From assembly GCA_029572955.1 (NCBI GenBank), contig JAKPQE010000036.1, positions 31,438 to 95,437 on the forward strand: a stretch of 64,000 nucleotides of DNA. Reading direction: 5' to 3'. The DNA comes from Pseudomonadota bacterium. GTDB lineage: Bacteria; Pseudomonadota; Alphaproteobacteria; Rhizobiales; JAKPQE01. Each line of letters starts with the position of its first letter. Position 1 is the stretch's first letter. The position numbers were made by a program, and so were the translations under genes. Under the pieces are notes generated by a model. It did no database searches. It was not told the origin of the DNA and worked only from the letters and a program-made list of their open reading frames with translations. Positions 27,945 through 35,539 of the stretch are shown here, piece after piece.

Positions 27945-28328
27945 CTATTTCACGACGACGACATTGCGAATGCCGGCCCGGCGCGCCGCCTCGAGGGCCC
28001 GCACGACATGATCGAGAGCGGTTTCGGTGCGCGGCAGCACGGCGAGCCGAACCGCTTGGCCGGCGGCGATGGCGACGAGCCTTTCGACGAGCTCGTCCGC
28101 TCCGACGGGCCCGCCCGCAAGGTCGAAACCGCCGTCCTCGGCAATCCGTAACAGCAGCACGTCGTGACCTGCCGCAGCACTTCCCGCGGCGCCGCCATCC
28201 ATCTCGAGACTGCGATATCGCTCGAAGGTCGATGACAGCATGAAGAAAAGCAGCAGCAGAAACACGACGTCGATAAGCGGGGTCAGGCTGAGCCGACGAA
28301 TGCGCCGGCGCTCGGCTTCAACCCGCAT
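27945..28328 (-). CDS. exbD: ExbD biopolymer transport protein, first copy
   Basis: The 127-residue protein has the canonical motif SLTPLIDVVFLLLLFFML with the conserved Asp in its membrane helix, and a periplasmic domain ending RAGIRNVVVVK. It should form the proton-conducting partner of ExbB. Its start lies inside the end of exbB (11-bp overlap) and its stop is 13 bp from the second exbD. Confidence 0.93.
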   Translation of the reverse strand: MRVEAERRRIRRLSLTPLIDVVFLLLLFFMLSSTFERYRSLEMDGGAAGSAAAGHDVLLLRIAEDGGFDLAGGPVGADELVERLVAIAAGQAVRLAVLPRTETALDHVVRALEAARRAGIRNVVVVK

Positions 28329-29130
28329 GTCGCATCACCGCATGGGCGGGCCGAAGCGACTGCCGGTCGCCGACCCAGTCCTCGTTGCCGGTGTCTTCGG
28401 TCAGCCGGCCGGTGAAGAGGCTGGTCAGCACGTCCTCCATCCACATACGCTCGCGCTCGACGATGCTCTCCAGCCAGTAGAGGGCAAGGCCCGAGGGGAT
28501 CGCGATCGAAAGGCCGATGGCCGTGGTCAGCAGGGCTTCCCAGATGCCGCCCGCCAGGATCGCCGGATTGACGTCGGCGCCGGCATCCTGCAGGGCCTGG
28601 AACGCCTGGATCATGCCGAGGACCGTGCCGAGAAGGCCGAGCAGCGGCGCCGTCTGCACGACGGCCTCGATCGCCCGGAAATAGGAGCGCAGGACGCCGA
28701 GCCCGTGCACCGAAACGCGCTCCACATCCTCGCGGATGCTCTGGTCGTCGACGGGCCGGTGGCGCAGGCCGCGCATCGCATGGCCGAGGGCCAGCTCGAC
28801 CGGATTTCGCCGCCGGCGGATCGCCTCGTAGGCCCCCTTGTGGTCGCCGGCCAACCAAAGCTCGATCGCGCGCCGCGCCCGGCCGTGACGACCGACGCCG
28901 AGGCGCGCGTATTGCCAGAGCTTGAGCAGGATGACCGCGGTCACGAACAGCGAAAGGGCGACCAGAAGAGCGACGACCGGCCCGCCCTTGAGCAGGATGT
29001 CGACGGTAGCGCCGATCTGGTCCAGTGTCGCGGCCTCGATCGCATCGGCCGCCGGGACGGGATCCGCCGCCATTGCGGGTATGGTCGGGACGTTTGCCGC
29101 GATCGGCGCGACGCTGCTGACAGGCTGCAT
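28318..29130 (-). CDS. exbB: ExbB/TolQ/MotA family proton-channel protein
   Basis: The 270-residue protein has three membrane helices: one after residue ~50 (VVALLVALSLFVTAVILLKL) and two in the conserved MotA_ExbB block (TAPLLGLLGTVLGMIQAFQA and LLTTAIGLSIAIPSGLALYW). The Thr/Ser residues lining the channel are present. It has a strong GAGGAGG 5-6 nt before the ATG. In the complex, an ExbB pentamer surrounds an ExbD dimer. Confidence 0.94.
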   Translation of the reverse strand: MQPVSSVAPIAANVPTIPAMAADPVPAADAIEAATLDQIGATVDILLKGGPVVALLVALSLFVTAVILLKLWQYARLGVGRHGRARRAIELWLAGDHKGAYEAIRRRRNPVELALGHAMRGLRHRPVDDQSIREDVERVSVHGLGVLRSYFRAIEAVVQTAPLLGLLGTVLGMIQAFQALQDAGADVNPAILAGGIWEALLTTAIGLSIAIPSGLALYWLESIVERERMWMEDVLTSLFTGRLTEDTGNEDWVGDRQSLRPAHAVMRHAG

Positions 29131-29184
29131 GAAAACCTCCTCGTTCGGACTGCGATTGTCGCCGCCGCGACTTTCGTTGCCGCG

Positions 29185-29667
29185 TCACGACCCGAAAGGC
29201 GTCCCGGCCCGGCTGGTCGTCGCCAGCGCCCCGAGGCAGGTTGCCGGTGCCAGCCCCTCGCCTTCGCAGCGGGTGACGTCGTTGACGAGAAGACGGCCGA
29301 TGGTCGCGCAGTCACGATCCTTGAGATCGAACTGGCGGACGCGGGTCGCTCCAGCGGGCAGATGTCCACCCTTCACCACGAGGATGCGGTCGACGCGCCG
29401 GTCGTCGGCGAACACGACGAGTTCCAGCGCCAGATCCGCAATGTCCGTGCCGATGCCGTTGTGGAGGACAATGCTCAACCGGCAGTCCGGGCCCTTTTGC
29501 AGCAGGTCGTTGAGCTCCAGGCCCAGACGCGCATCGCTGCCGGCCGGCTTTTCGGCGGCTTGCGAAAACGCTGCCCCGGCATTGGCCAGACCGAGGAAGG
29601 CCATGACGATCGCGTGGAGGATGAGACCGAAACCGCCCCTTCGAACAGCGATACCAAAGCGGTCCAT
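29185..29667 (-). CDS. Secreted protein of unknown function leading the TonB operon
   Basis: The 160-residue protein has a signal peptide (GGFGLILHAIVMAFLGLANA, cleavage near AGAAFS). The mature domain reads LGLELNDLLQKGPDCRLSIV and FADDRRVDRILVVKGGHLPA, with four cysteines, suggesting a small periplasmic beta-sandwich. I do not know the family name. It is 54 bp upstream of exbB and probably its operon partner. The Fur-like dyad at 29684-29702 lies just before its start codon. Confidence 0.72.
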   Translation of the reverse strand: MDRFGIAVRRGGFGLILHAIVMAFLGLANAGAAFSQAAEKPAGSDARLGLELNDLLQKGPDCRLSIVLHNGIGTDIADLALELVVFADDRRVDRILVVKGGHLPAGATRVRQFDLKDRDCATIGRLLVNDVTRCEGEGLAPATCLGALATTSRAGTPFGS

Positions 29668-29683
29668 CGGGCGCCTCTTTTTT

Positions 29684-29702
29684 GCTAATGCATATGATTA
29701 GC
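29684..29702. promoter_or_regulatory. Fur-box-like dyad upstream of the TonB operon
   Basis: GCTAATGCATATGATTAGC has perfect 6-bp arms (GCTAAT/ATTAGC) and, by my alignment, agrees with the classical 19-bp Fur consensus at 13 positions. It ends 17 bp before the operon's start codon, where a repressor would block transcription. The core TAATGCATATG recurs at 33978-33988. Confidence 0.5.
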
Positions 29703-29835
29703 TTTTAGATGACGGTACCGACCAAGGCAAATGCAACATCCTGAATGCCATACCTGAACACCGTGAAATCACGGAAATTATTGACCTTTCTCGATCGACC
29801 GCTTGCGTTCCGGAAAGCAATGCGCGTATTATGCT

Positions 29836-29874
29836 ATTGCGAGGCATTCGCAATTATCAAGAGGCAATCGCAAT
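29836..29874. promoter_or_regulatory. Inverted and direct repeats at the start of the 29873 gene
   Basis: ATTGCGA-GGCAT-TCGCAAT (29836-29854) is a perfect 7-5-7 inverted repeat. GAGGCATTCGCAAT (29841-29854) is repeated with one change as GAGGCAATCGCAAT (29861-29874), 20 bp apart and overlapping the start codon. The 15-mer TGCGAGGCATTCGCA fits the TGCRA-N5-TYGCA motif seen at two other iron-cluster promoters. Confidence 0.45.
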
Positions 29875-30436
29875 GCACGGGCCTGGAGACATCGTATCGG
29901 ATCATCGCCGGCACGGGGACGAGAGGGCTTGCGGACAGGAAGCCGGGTTCGACGGGCGGGCGGAACGTCTGGTCGGCGACGCGATCCGGTGCTGGCTGGA
30001 GGGATACGAGACAGGCAACATCAATTCCTGGGAAAAGGGATGGCGCCTGTTCTCGCTCGATCTCGGCTCGGAACGGGCGCGCTCCGTCGTCACCGAGCTT
30101 GCCTGCTGGGTTCGCGCGGTCACCTCGATCGCGGCTCGACGGGTCGAATATCGGTCGAGCCGTGACGAGGCGCGCGGCTTCTGCGCCGACGAGATGCTCG
30201 CCATCAGGATGATCGCCGCGGGCCAGCACAACGCCATCGGGACGATGCGCCGGTGCGGCCGCTACCTCACCGGTGTCACGGACACTTCGTCCATCGAGGT
30301 CGCCACGCGGCGGTTGGCCGGAGCGCTCGATGCCGCCGGCGTGCATCTGCGGCCGGAACAGATCCAGTGCCACGTCAATTGCGCGAATGCCGGCATGCCC
30401 CAGACGGCAGGCAGCAGCTCTTGGAGATCGAGATGA
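29873..30436 (+). CDS. Protein of unknown function upstream of DUF2325
   Basis: The predicted 187-residue soluble protein begins HGPGDIVSDHRRHGDE. It contains WEKGWRLFSLDLGSERARSV and ACWVRAVTSIAARRVEYRSS, and several cysteines (AIRCWL, ELACWV, GFCADE, RRCGRY, CHVNCANAG) that might bind metal. I do not recognise a family. It is divergent from the TonB operon and precedes the DUF2325 gene; ATGA coupling to a 43-codon frame follows. The start at 29873 is the first good ATG after the repeat cluster. Confidence 0.55.
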   Translation: MHGPGDIVSDHRRHGDERACGQEAGFDGRAERLVGDAIRCWLEGYETGNINSWEKGWRLFSLDLGSERARSVVTELACWVRAVTSIAARRVEYRSSRDEARGFCADEMLAIRMIAAGQHNAIGTMRRCGRYLTGVTDTSSIEVATRRLAGALDAAGVHLRPEQIQCHVNCANAGMPQTAGSSSWRSR

Positions 30437-30564
30437 CGACTATCGTGCGCATGTTGCCGGTGCCCGTGCTGGCACGCCTCGTTTCCAGCGAGTCCTGGCG
30501 GACCAGGCCGCCCTCCGCCGCCGCGGCGCAGGGCACCGGCAAGCCCGGTGCCAAGTCACGCTAG
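30433..30564 (+). CDS. Possible 43-residue peptide
   Basis: An ATG overlapping the stop of the preceding gene (ATGA) opens 43 codons beginning MTTIVRMLPVPVLARLVSSE. It ends 20 bp before the DUF2325 start. Position and overlap suggest translation, but composition is weak evidence and no family is recognised. Confidence 0.3.
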   Translation: MTTIVRMLPVPVLARLVSSESWRTRPPSAAAAQGTGKPGAKSR

Positions 30565-31435
30565 TCCGGCCGGGAGACCTCGAGATGTGCGTGCTGTCCA
30601 ACTGCCCACACGACGAGGGGCGACGCCGCAACCTCCGGCGCTCTCGCCTCGCCGACATTCCGAGCTCGTTCCACTGCTCGATCGTGGGGACCTGCATCGC
30701 GCTGGCGGAACTGATGAAGCTCGCCACCAAGGCCGGCCTGTCGATACCCTCCGATCTCAGCAACTATCAGGTCCATGTCGTCTTCGTGCAGGCGGCCGGC
30801 CGCGCCGGCGGCCTCGAGCGCCTGATGAGCAAGGCTCTCGACCGCAAGCATCACATCGCGATCGAGAAGACCAGGGCGCTGACCACCTCGGCCGAACTGC
30901 GCGCCTTCTGGTCCTCGGCGATGAAGGCCGGCAATGTCGCAGGCCCCTACTGGGCATTGATGAGCCATGCCCAGGCCAATGACGAGCTCAGAAGCGAGAT
31001 GTTCGGCGACGTCCATATGCTGTCTCACCTCGTCGGCTCGGCGAACCGGGCCGACCTTCAGCGTCTGGAAGCGCTCTCGGTCGAAAACCGTCAGATCGGC
31101 GACAAGCTCGCGGAACAGCGGGCCCGCGCCGCAGGGCTGGCCGCGGACCTGCGCAAACGCATCTGCGAACTGGAGCAGCAGTTCGCCGAGGCCAATATCC
31201 GCAACCGGCTCGCCACCATCGCGACCACCGATCCGATGCAGGCGCCGCGGGCCGACCTGTCGTCGCGCGTCCGGGATCTGCAGGAAGACATGGCCCGGCG
31301 GGACGCCCGAATTGCCGGTCTCGAGGAGCGGCTGGCCGAGGCAGAGAAGCGGATGGAACGCGCCTTGGAGGAACGCGACACTCTCGAGGACCTGCTCGAG
31401 CGTCGTTTGACGCTGCCGGCCGACCGGGAGCTGAC

Positions 31436-31455
31436 TTCACAAACGAAGTGCAACA
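31436..31455 (+). repeat. Left terminal inverted repeat of the IS30 element
   Basis: The 20-bp repeat begins TTCACAAACG and ends AGTGCAACA. It differs from the right repeat at three adjacent positions (AAC versus TTT). Confidence 0.8.
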
Positions 31456-31476
31456 CCCTGCTAAGGTGTTGCCGCT

Positions 31477-32607
31477 ATGGGACAAAGGTACGGACAGCTC
31501 TCGCTTGAAGAGAGGATTTCGATTGCCCGGTTCCGGGACGAAGGTCGGTCGCTCCGGCAAATCGCTGCAAGTCTGGATCGCGCGCCATCGACGATCTCGC
31601 GGGAACTGAGGCGCAACAGCGGTCGCCAGATCGGCTACCGCGCCGGGCACGCGCAGGAGCGCGCCTGGGCTCGGCGCTGGCGTGGCAGCAAGCTGGCGCG
31701 CCAACCGCCGCTCGGTCAGGCTGTCATCGACCGGCTTGCTATGGGATGGTCGCCGCAGCAGATCGCAGGCCGGTTGGCGCTGGAGCACGGTAGCACGGTC
31801 GTCAGCTACGAGACCATCTACCGCTTCATCTACGCCCAGATCCGCCGCACCAAGGACTACGGCTGGCGCCTTCTACTGCCGCGCGGCAAGGCCAAGCGAA
31901 GGCCACGCCGCAGTTCGCGTGGCCGTCTCGCCATGATGCCGGGCGGCATCCCCATCGCTCGCCGGCCGGCTCACATCCTGCAACGCAAGCAAGCCGGCCA
32001 CTGGGAAGCGGACCTGCTGCATCCCGCCAAGTCCGGTCCGGCCATCCTCGTCGCTCAGGAGCGCCAGACCCGCTTCACCTTCATGGCCAAGGTGCCGGGC
32101 AAGCGGGCAAGTCCAATCGTCGATGTCCTGGCAGACTGGTTTGCCGCCCTGCCAGCCCAGATCAGGCGATCCGTCACCCAGGACAACGGCACCGAGTTCC
32201 GCCTGCTGCATCACCTCGCGCCGCTCGGCATCAAGACCTATTTCTGCGATGCCCACAGCCCTTGGCAAAAGGGCGGCGTCGAGAACATGAACGGCCGCAT
32301 CCGCCGGTTCATTCCAAGAGGAACCGACCCGGCCTCCATCACCGAGGACGATGTCCGCCTCCTCGCCGCCATCCTCAACTCCACACCGCGAAAAATCCTC
32401 GGATACCGAACCCCTCAGGAGCTATTCTCCAAGAAACTGTTGCACTTCAAATGTGAATCCACCGGATCCGGTCGAGCGGGACGACGACCCTCCCTCCTCG
32501 CTCTTTCTGGCGGGCGCCAGCATCGTTTATGTCGGTGGCCGGCCGGCGCAGGTGGGGCGCCTTCGGGACCTCGTCGAAAAGGCCGGCGGCCGCTTCCTGC
32601 ACCATGA
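31477..32607 (+). CDS. IS30-family transposase
   Basis: The 376-residue protein has an N-terminal HTH (LSLEERISIARFRDEGRSLR, then ASLDRAPSTISRELRRN) and a DDE integrase core: GHWEADLL (first Asp), VTQDNGTEF (second Asp) and KGGVENMNGRIRRFIPRG (Glu). The reading frame has no stop before the right repeat and continues about 50 codons into the DUF2325 gene in another frame, so its C-terminus here is foreign. The ATG at 31477 lies 22 bp inside the left repeat. All catalytic residues are present, so it may be active. Confidence 0.93.
   Translation: MGQRYGQLSLEERISIARFRDEGRSLRQIAASLDRAPSTISRELRRNSGRQIGYRAGHAQERAWARRWRGSKLARQPPLGQAVIDRLAMGWSPQQIAGRLALEHGSTVVSYETIYRFIYAQIRRTKDYGWRLLLPRGKAKRRPRRSSRGRLAMMPGGIPIARRPAHILQRKQAGHWEADLLHPAKSGPAILVAQERQTRFTFMAKVPGKRASPIVDVLADWFAALPAQIRRSVTQDNGTEFRLLHHLAPLGIKTYFCDAHSPWQKGGVENMNGRIRRFIPRGTDPASITEDDVRLLAAILNSTPRKILGYRTPQELFSKKLLHFKCESTGSGRAGRRPSLLALSGGRQHRLCRWPAGAGGAPSGPRRKGRRPLPAP
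32438..32457 (-). repeat. Right terminal inverted repeat of the IS30 element
   Basis: The 20-bp repeat, read inward from the outside, begins TTCACATTTG. It also encodes the last transposase residues LLHFKCE, so the transposase frame runs through it into flanking DNA. Confidence 0.8.
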
Positions 32608-32870
32608 CGGCGGCGTCGAGGACGGGTTCGAGCGGCTGGAAGGCGCGCTCGCCAAGGGCGATGCCGTCTTCTGCCCGATCGACTGCGTCAGCCATGGCGC
32701 GTGCCAGCGGGCCAAGACCTTCTGCAAGCGCACCGGAAAGAGCTTTCTGCCGCTGCGTGCTTCCAGCCTGTCGGCATTCGCATCCGGATTGCGGGAAATC
32801 TCGGCCGGCCTGCCGGCGGCGGGCACCGGGTCCTGAGCCTGCATTTCAAGTGCGGCCCGCGCCGTCCCGG

Positions 32871-33791
32871 TCAGGTTCGATCGTGGTTCACGATCGTCTC
32901 GACGATCAATGTCCGCATCCATTCGTGGCATTCGTCGCGATCGCGGCTCTTGTGCCAGACGAGATGCAGCGGGGCGGCAAGATCGGGAAGCGGGGTCGCG
33001 AGCGGCTGCAATCGCGTCTGGGCGGCGACCGCGCCGGCGAGCCGCGAAGGCAGCGTGATCATGGCGCCGGCCTCAAGCGCGAAAAACGCCCCGGCGAAGA
33101 CCGACGTTGCCCGGGCAACGACATTCCTCTCGACCCCGGCGGTGTCGAGAACCGCCTGGACCGGATCGCCGGCGCGGCCGAGAATGCGGGCCGCGACCTG
33201 CGGGGCGGCCCCGAAACTGCGCAGGTCGGTCAGCGGGTGAGCGGCGGCGACGTCGGCATCGGCGAGCGTCGTCAGCGGATCGTCCAGCAGATGCTGCCAG
33301 CAGAAATCCGCGGCATGGTCGTCGCGCTCTTCCGTCAGGATGAAGTCGATCCGCCCGGCGCGAAGTTCTTCATAGGCGCTGTCGCCGGCGAGCGGCAGCT
33401 GCCAATGCATGGAGATGCCGGGCGCCTCGGCGCGCAGGCGGGCCGGCACGGTCTGCAGCCAGTCGAATTCGAGTTCCTCGCGCCCGCACAGGACAAATCT
33501 GCGCTCCTGGCGCGAGGCGTCGAACGGCAATGACGGCCGGAGCAGGCTCTCCATTCCCGCGACGATGACGTGGACGAGCGGTGCGATCTCTTCCGCCTTG
33601 GACGTCGCCACCAGACGCTGCCCGGCGCGCACGAAAAGATCGTCCCCGAGTATCTCACGCAGATTGGCGAGCGCATGGCTGACCGCAGAGGGGCTTCGCC
33701 CGAGGCGGTCGGCGGCGCGCGTGACGCTGCCATCGATGAGCAGGGCGTCGAGCACGACAATCAGATTGGCGTCGAGTTCCTTCAGATGCAT
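32871..33791 (-). CDS. LysR-family transcriptional regulator
   Basis: The 306-residue protein has the LysR winged HTH at residues ~5-65 (LDANLIVVLDALLIDGSVTR, RLGRSPSAVSHALANLREIL) in the NodD/SyrM-like style, and a substrate-binding domain (FVLCGREELEFDWLQTVPAR and on). The effector is unknown. A dyad of 6-bp arms lies at 33983-34003, 192 bp upstream of its start, and could be its own operator or an iron-regulator site. Confidence 0.92.
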   Translation of the reverse strand: MHLKELDANLIVVLDALLIDGSVTRAADRLGRSPSAVSHALANLREILGDDLFVRAGQRLVATSKAEEIAPLVHVIVAGMESLLRPSLPFDASRQERRFVLCGREELEFDWLQTVPARLRAEAPGISMHWQLPLAGDSAYEELRAGRIDFILTEERDDHAADFCWQHLLDDPLTTLADADVAAAHPLTDLRSFGAAPQVAARILGRAGDPVQAVLDTAGVERNVVARATSVFAGAFFALEAGAMITLPSRLAGAVAAQTRLQPLATPLPDLAAPLHLVWHKSRDRDECHEWMRTLIVETIVNHDRT

Positions 33792-33982
33792 GGCGCCTGA
33801 CCTGTTCTTTCCCGTTGATCCGACCGGTGCCCGGGATGCCGCCCGCAACACGGACGCCGAGGATGGCGTCTGTGCGCGGCCGGTCGGGCGCCTCGCGCCA
33901 AGGACGCGTCCGCCCCTCGACATTCGACCGCTTCGATCCGGACGCCGCAGCGCACGCGCTCCCGGCCAAAGACATTTAATGC

Positions 33983-34003
33983 ATATGCAAGTCATTCGCA
34001 TAT
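33983..34003. promoter_or_regulatory. Dyad ATATGC-N9-GCATAT upstream of the LysR gene
   Basis: Perfect 6-bp arms flank 9 bp in an AT-rich stretch. The embedded 15-mer TGCAAGTCATTCGCA fits TGCRA-N5-TYGCA, and TAATGCATATG just to the left is shared with the TonB-operon dyad. It could bind the LysR protein or the iron regulator. Confidence 0.4.
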
Positions 34004-34073
34004 ACTTTGTTGTCGCACTTGTCAGGGGTGAGCACCCTTCCGCTCGCCCCGACGGGTCGTGCGGCCCGCAACG

Positions 34074-34320
34074 CATGTTTGCCGTGCACGGCGCGGCCGG
34101 CCGCGACGCGATGCGCGCGGAGCGCCACCGGCAGCAGGCGATCGATGGCCGCAGGAGCGTCTCCGAGGCCTTGTCGCGACTGCCGGCAATCGCCGAAACG
34201 GCGCACGGGCGAGCGGAGGCAAAGGCCCCGGACATCATCCGTGCCCGCGACCCCATCGCCGACTGCGAGGCCCTGACGACGATCCTCGAAAACGCACCGG
34301 CAGCCAGCGCCGGACAATGA
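34074..34320 (+). CDS. Doubtful small ORF
   Basis: An 82-codon frame (FAVHGAAGRDAMRAERHRQQ at the start) ends at the edge of the host tRNA terminator. It has no strong ribosome site and no recognised family. The region 33792-34367 otherwise holds only the dyad at 33983 and the terminator. Confidence 0.25.
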
Positions 34321-34350
34321 AAAACCCCGCGGGACGGACGTCCGGCGGGG
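34320..34350 (-). terminator. Intrinsic terminator of the tRNA-Lys locus (minus strand)
   Basis: Minus strand: CCCCGC pairs with GCGGGG across a 14-nt loop that itself contains CGGACGTCCG, followed by five Ts. It stands 18 bp beyond the CCA end of the tRNA fragment, so it is probably the native terminator of the tRNA gene. It may now also stop late phage transcription. Confidence 0.7.
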
Positions 34351-34367
34351 CGATATCGAGGGGCGTT

Positions 34368-34412
34368 TGGTGGGCGCACAAGGACTCGAACCTTGGACCC
34401 GCTGATTAAGAG
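34368..34412 (-). other. Prophage attachment site: 3' fragment of tRNA-Lys(CTT)
   Basis: Read on the minus strand, the 45 nt comprise the anticodon loop CTCTTAA (anticodon CTT), the 3' anticodon stem TCAGC, the variable region, a T-arm CAAGG-TTCGAGT-CCTTG, the acceptor 3' strand and CCA. Beyond the anticodon loop the expected 5' stem GCTGA is absent and the DNA turns AT-rich. This is the half-tRNA scar left by a tRNA-integrating phage; the intact gene should be at the other prophage end. Confidence 0.85.
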
Positions 34413-34475
34413 TAAGTATTGATATAAATCAAATCAATGACTTACAAGAAATTCATGTGAGACATGTCGCAAAAA

Positions 34476-34769
34476 TCAGCGGTTCGTCGCAGGCTTTTCA
34501 GCCGCTTTCTGGAAAAACCTTTGCAGGTCCCCGCGCAGCAGGTGGATTTCCGAAGACACGTCCCGGACGGCATTGACCAGACGCTGTTCCACATCCTTCA
34601 GATGATCGACCGAGGCATACTCCTTGGCGACCTGCAGCTTGTATTCGGAGAGCGCTCTTTCGACGCCCTTGATGCGCCCGTCGATGCGCCACCACACACC
34701 GGCGACCACGCTGACGACGGCCCCGATCGTGTAAACCATCTCCGTCGTGATCGGCGTCCCGCCATCCAT
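34476..34769 (-). CDS. Small membrane-anchored coiled-coil protein of the lysis module
   Basis: The 97-residue protein has one N-terminal membrane helix (MVYTIGAVVSVVAGVWW) and a helical, probably coiled-coil body (DGRIKGVERALSEYKLQVAK, SEIHLLRGDLQRFFQ). This architecture suits an inner-membrane spanin-like or accessory lysis protein, though no family is certain. The start overlaps the holin stop (ATGA). Confidence 0.65.
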   Translation of the reverse strand: MDGGTPITTEMVYTIGAVVSVVAGVWWRIDGRIKGVERALSEYKLQVAKEYASVDHLKDVEQRLVNAVRDVSSEIHLLRGDLQRFFQKAAEKPATNR

Positions 34770-35353
34770 CACTTCCCGCCCCCCTTGGCGATGCGCCCGG
34801 CGATGGCCTCGACGAGACTGGGGCCGCGACCTTCGGAAAGAGTTGCCGTCTTCTCGGCAGTGCGTCCCCAGGCAACGACGCCGAGCACGGCGAGCGGCGC
34901 GGTGTAGAACCACGCCAGCCCGGAAAGGGCCGCAGCGACGGCCGTCATGACGGATGCGTCGCCGCCGACGAGAGCGGTCGCGATCGCCGCGATGACCGAG
35001 AGCCCCGTGAGGAACCAGATGACGAGGGCACCGACGCCCCAGAGCGGCCGCCAGTTGCGCTGCAGAGCCGAGTGCGCAACCAGCTCGGCGCGCATGGTCT
35101 TGTTGACGTTCTCGATCTGTCGCGAGAACTCGGCATAGATGCCGGGCAGTTCGGGCTCGACGTCATTGATCGCCTCGATCGCCGCCTCACCGCTACCATC
35201 GATCGCCGCATCGATCGCGTCGGGATCACCATCGACCCCGAGGGCGGCGCCGATCGCCGCACCGACGGCGGCGCCGGCCGGCCCGCCGAGCGCCCCGCCG
35301 ACGACCGGCGCGCCGAGGCCGATGATCTTCTTGCCGAGAGCGGCCCAGTCCAT
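34769..35353 (-). CDS. 3TM-type holin
   Basis: The 194-residue protein matches the GTA_holin_3TM type: a glycine-rich N-terminal segment (LGAPVVGGALGGPAGAAVGA), then RNWRPLWGVGALVIWFLTGL, and two more helices (SVMTAVAAALSGLAWFYTAP, LAVLGVVAWG). Holins form the lesion that lets lysozyme reach the cell wall. The ATG at 35353 gives MDWAALGKKIIG. Confidence 0.8.
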   Translation of the reverse strand: MDWAALGKKIIGLGAPVVGGALGGPAGAAVGAAIGAALGVDGDPDAIDAAIDGSGEAAIEAINDVEPELPGIYAEFSRQIENVNKTMRAELVAHSALQRNWRPLWGVGALVIWFLTGLSVIAAIATALVGGDASVMTAVAAALSGLAWFYTAPLAVLGVVAWGRTAEKTATLSEGRGPSLVEAIAGRIAKGGGK

Positions 35354-35366
35354 GGCAGACCCCCCA

Positions 35367-35537
35367 CTACAGCCAGCGCGTAATCCGGATCGCATGCCGG
35401 ATGACCAGACCTGCGCCACCAGCCACAACGACGCCGGCGGCGCACAACCAGCCGCTGCCGATACCGGCGCCGGCAACGATGCCGATGAGGCCGGCGTAGA
35501 ACGCCGCGAGGACGAACCAGACCTTCACGGTCGACAT
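35367..35537 (-). CDS. Very small two-helix membrane protein between holin and lysozyme
   Basis: A 56-residue frame reads MSTVKVWFVLAAFYAGLIGI, then VAGAGIGSGWLCAAGVVVAG, then a basic tail VIRHAIRITRWL. Two membrane helices and a lysis-cassette position suggest a second holin or antiholin. GGAGG lies 7 nt before the ATG at 35537; an in-frame ATG at 35543 overlaps the lysozyme stop. It is too small to be assigned by motif. Confidence 0.6.
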   Translation of the reverse strand: MSTVKVWFVLAAFYAGLIGIVAGAGIGSGWLCAAGVVVAGGAGLVIRHAIRITRWL

Positions 35538-35539
35538 GG

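Larger units (their letters stand above)
31436..32457 (+). mobile_element. IS30-family insertion sequence, 1022 bp
   Basis: The element is bounded by 20-bp imperfect inverted repeats, matching at 17 of 20 positions. The left end is 31436-31455 and the right end 32438-32457; both read TTCACA, three variable bases, then GAAGTGCAACA inward. It carries one transposase gene. The flanks (GAC on the left, TCC on the right) do not form an identical target duplication, although IS30 elements usually make 2-3 bp repeats. Confidence 0.88.
30585..32836 (+). pseudogene. DUF2325 protein gene interrupted by an IS30-family element
   Basis: The 5' part (30585-31435) encodes the family's N-terminal region: CVLSNCPHDEG, SFHCSIVGTCIALAELMKLA, ALDRKHHIAIEKTRAL, FGDVHMLSHLVGSANRADL, and a long coiled coil. 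The 3' part (32458-32836) encodes the DUF2325 domain itself (ASIVYVGGRPAQVGRLRDLV, GDAVFCPIDCVSHGACQ, TGKSFLPLRASS). Joining the two flanks directly restores one frame of 410 codons. The family is common in alphaproteobacterial iron clusters; its biochemical role is unknown. The protein is presumably lost in this strain. Confidence 0.88.

Noticed and set aside
34368..34412. Functional tRNA-Lys gene
   Set aside because: The acceptor 5' strand, D-arm and 5' anticodon stem are missing; only the 3' half is present.
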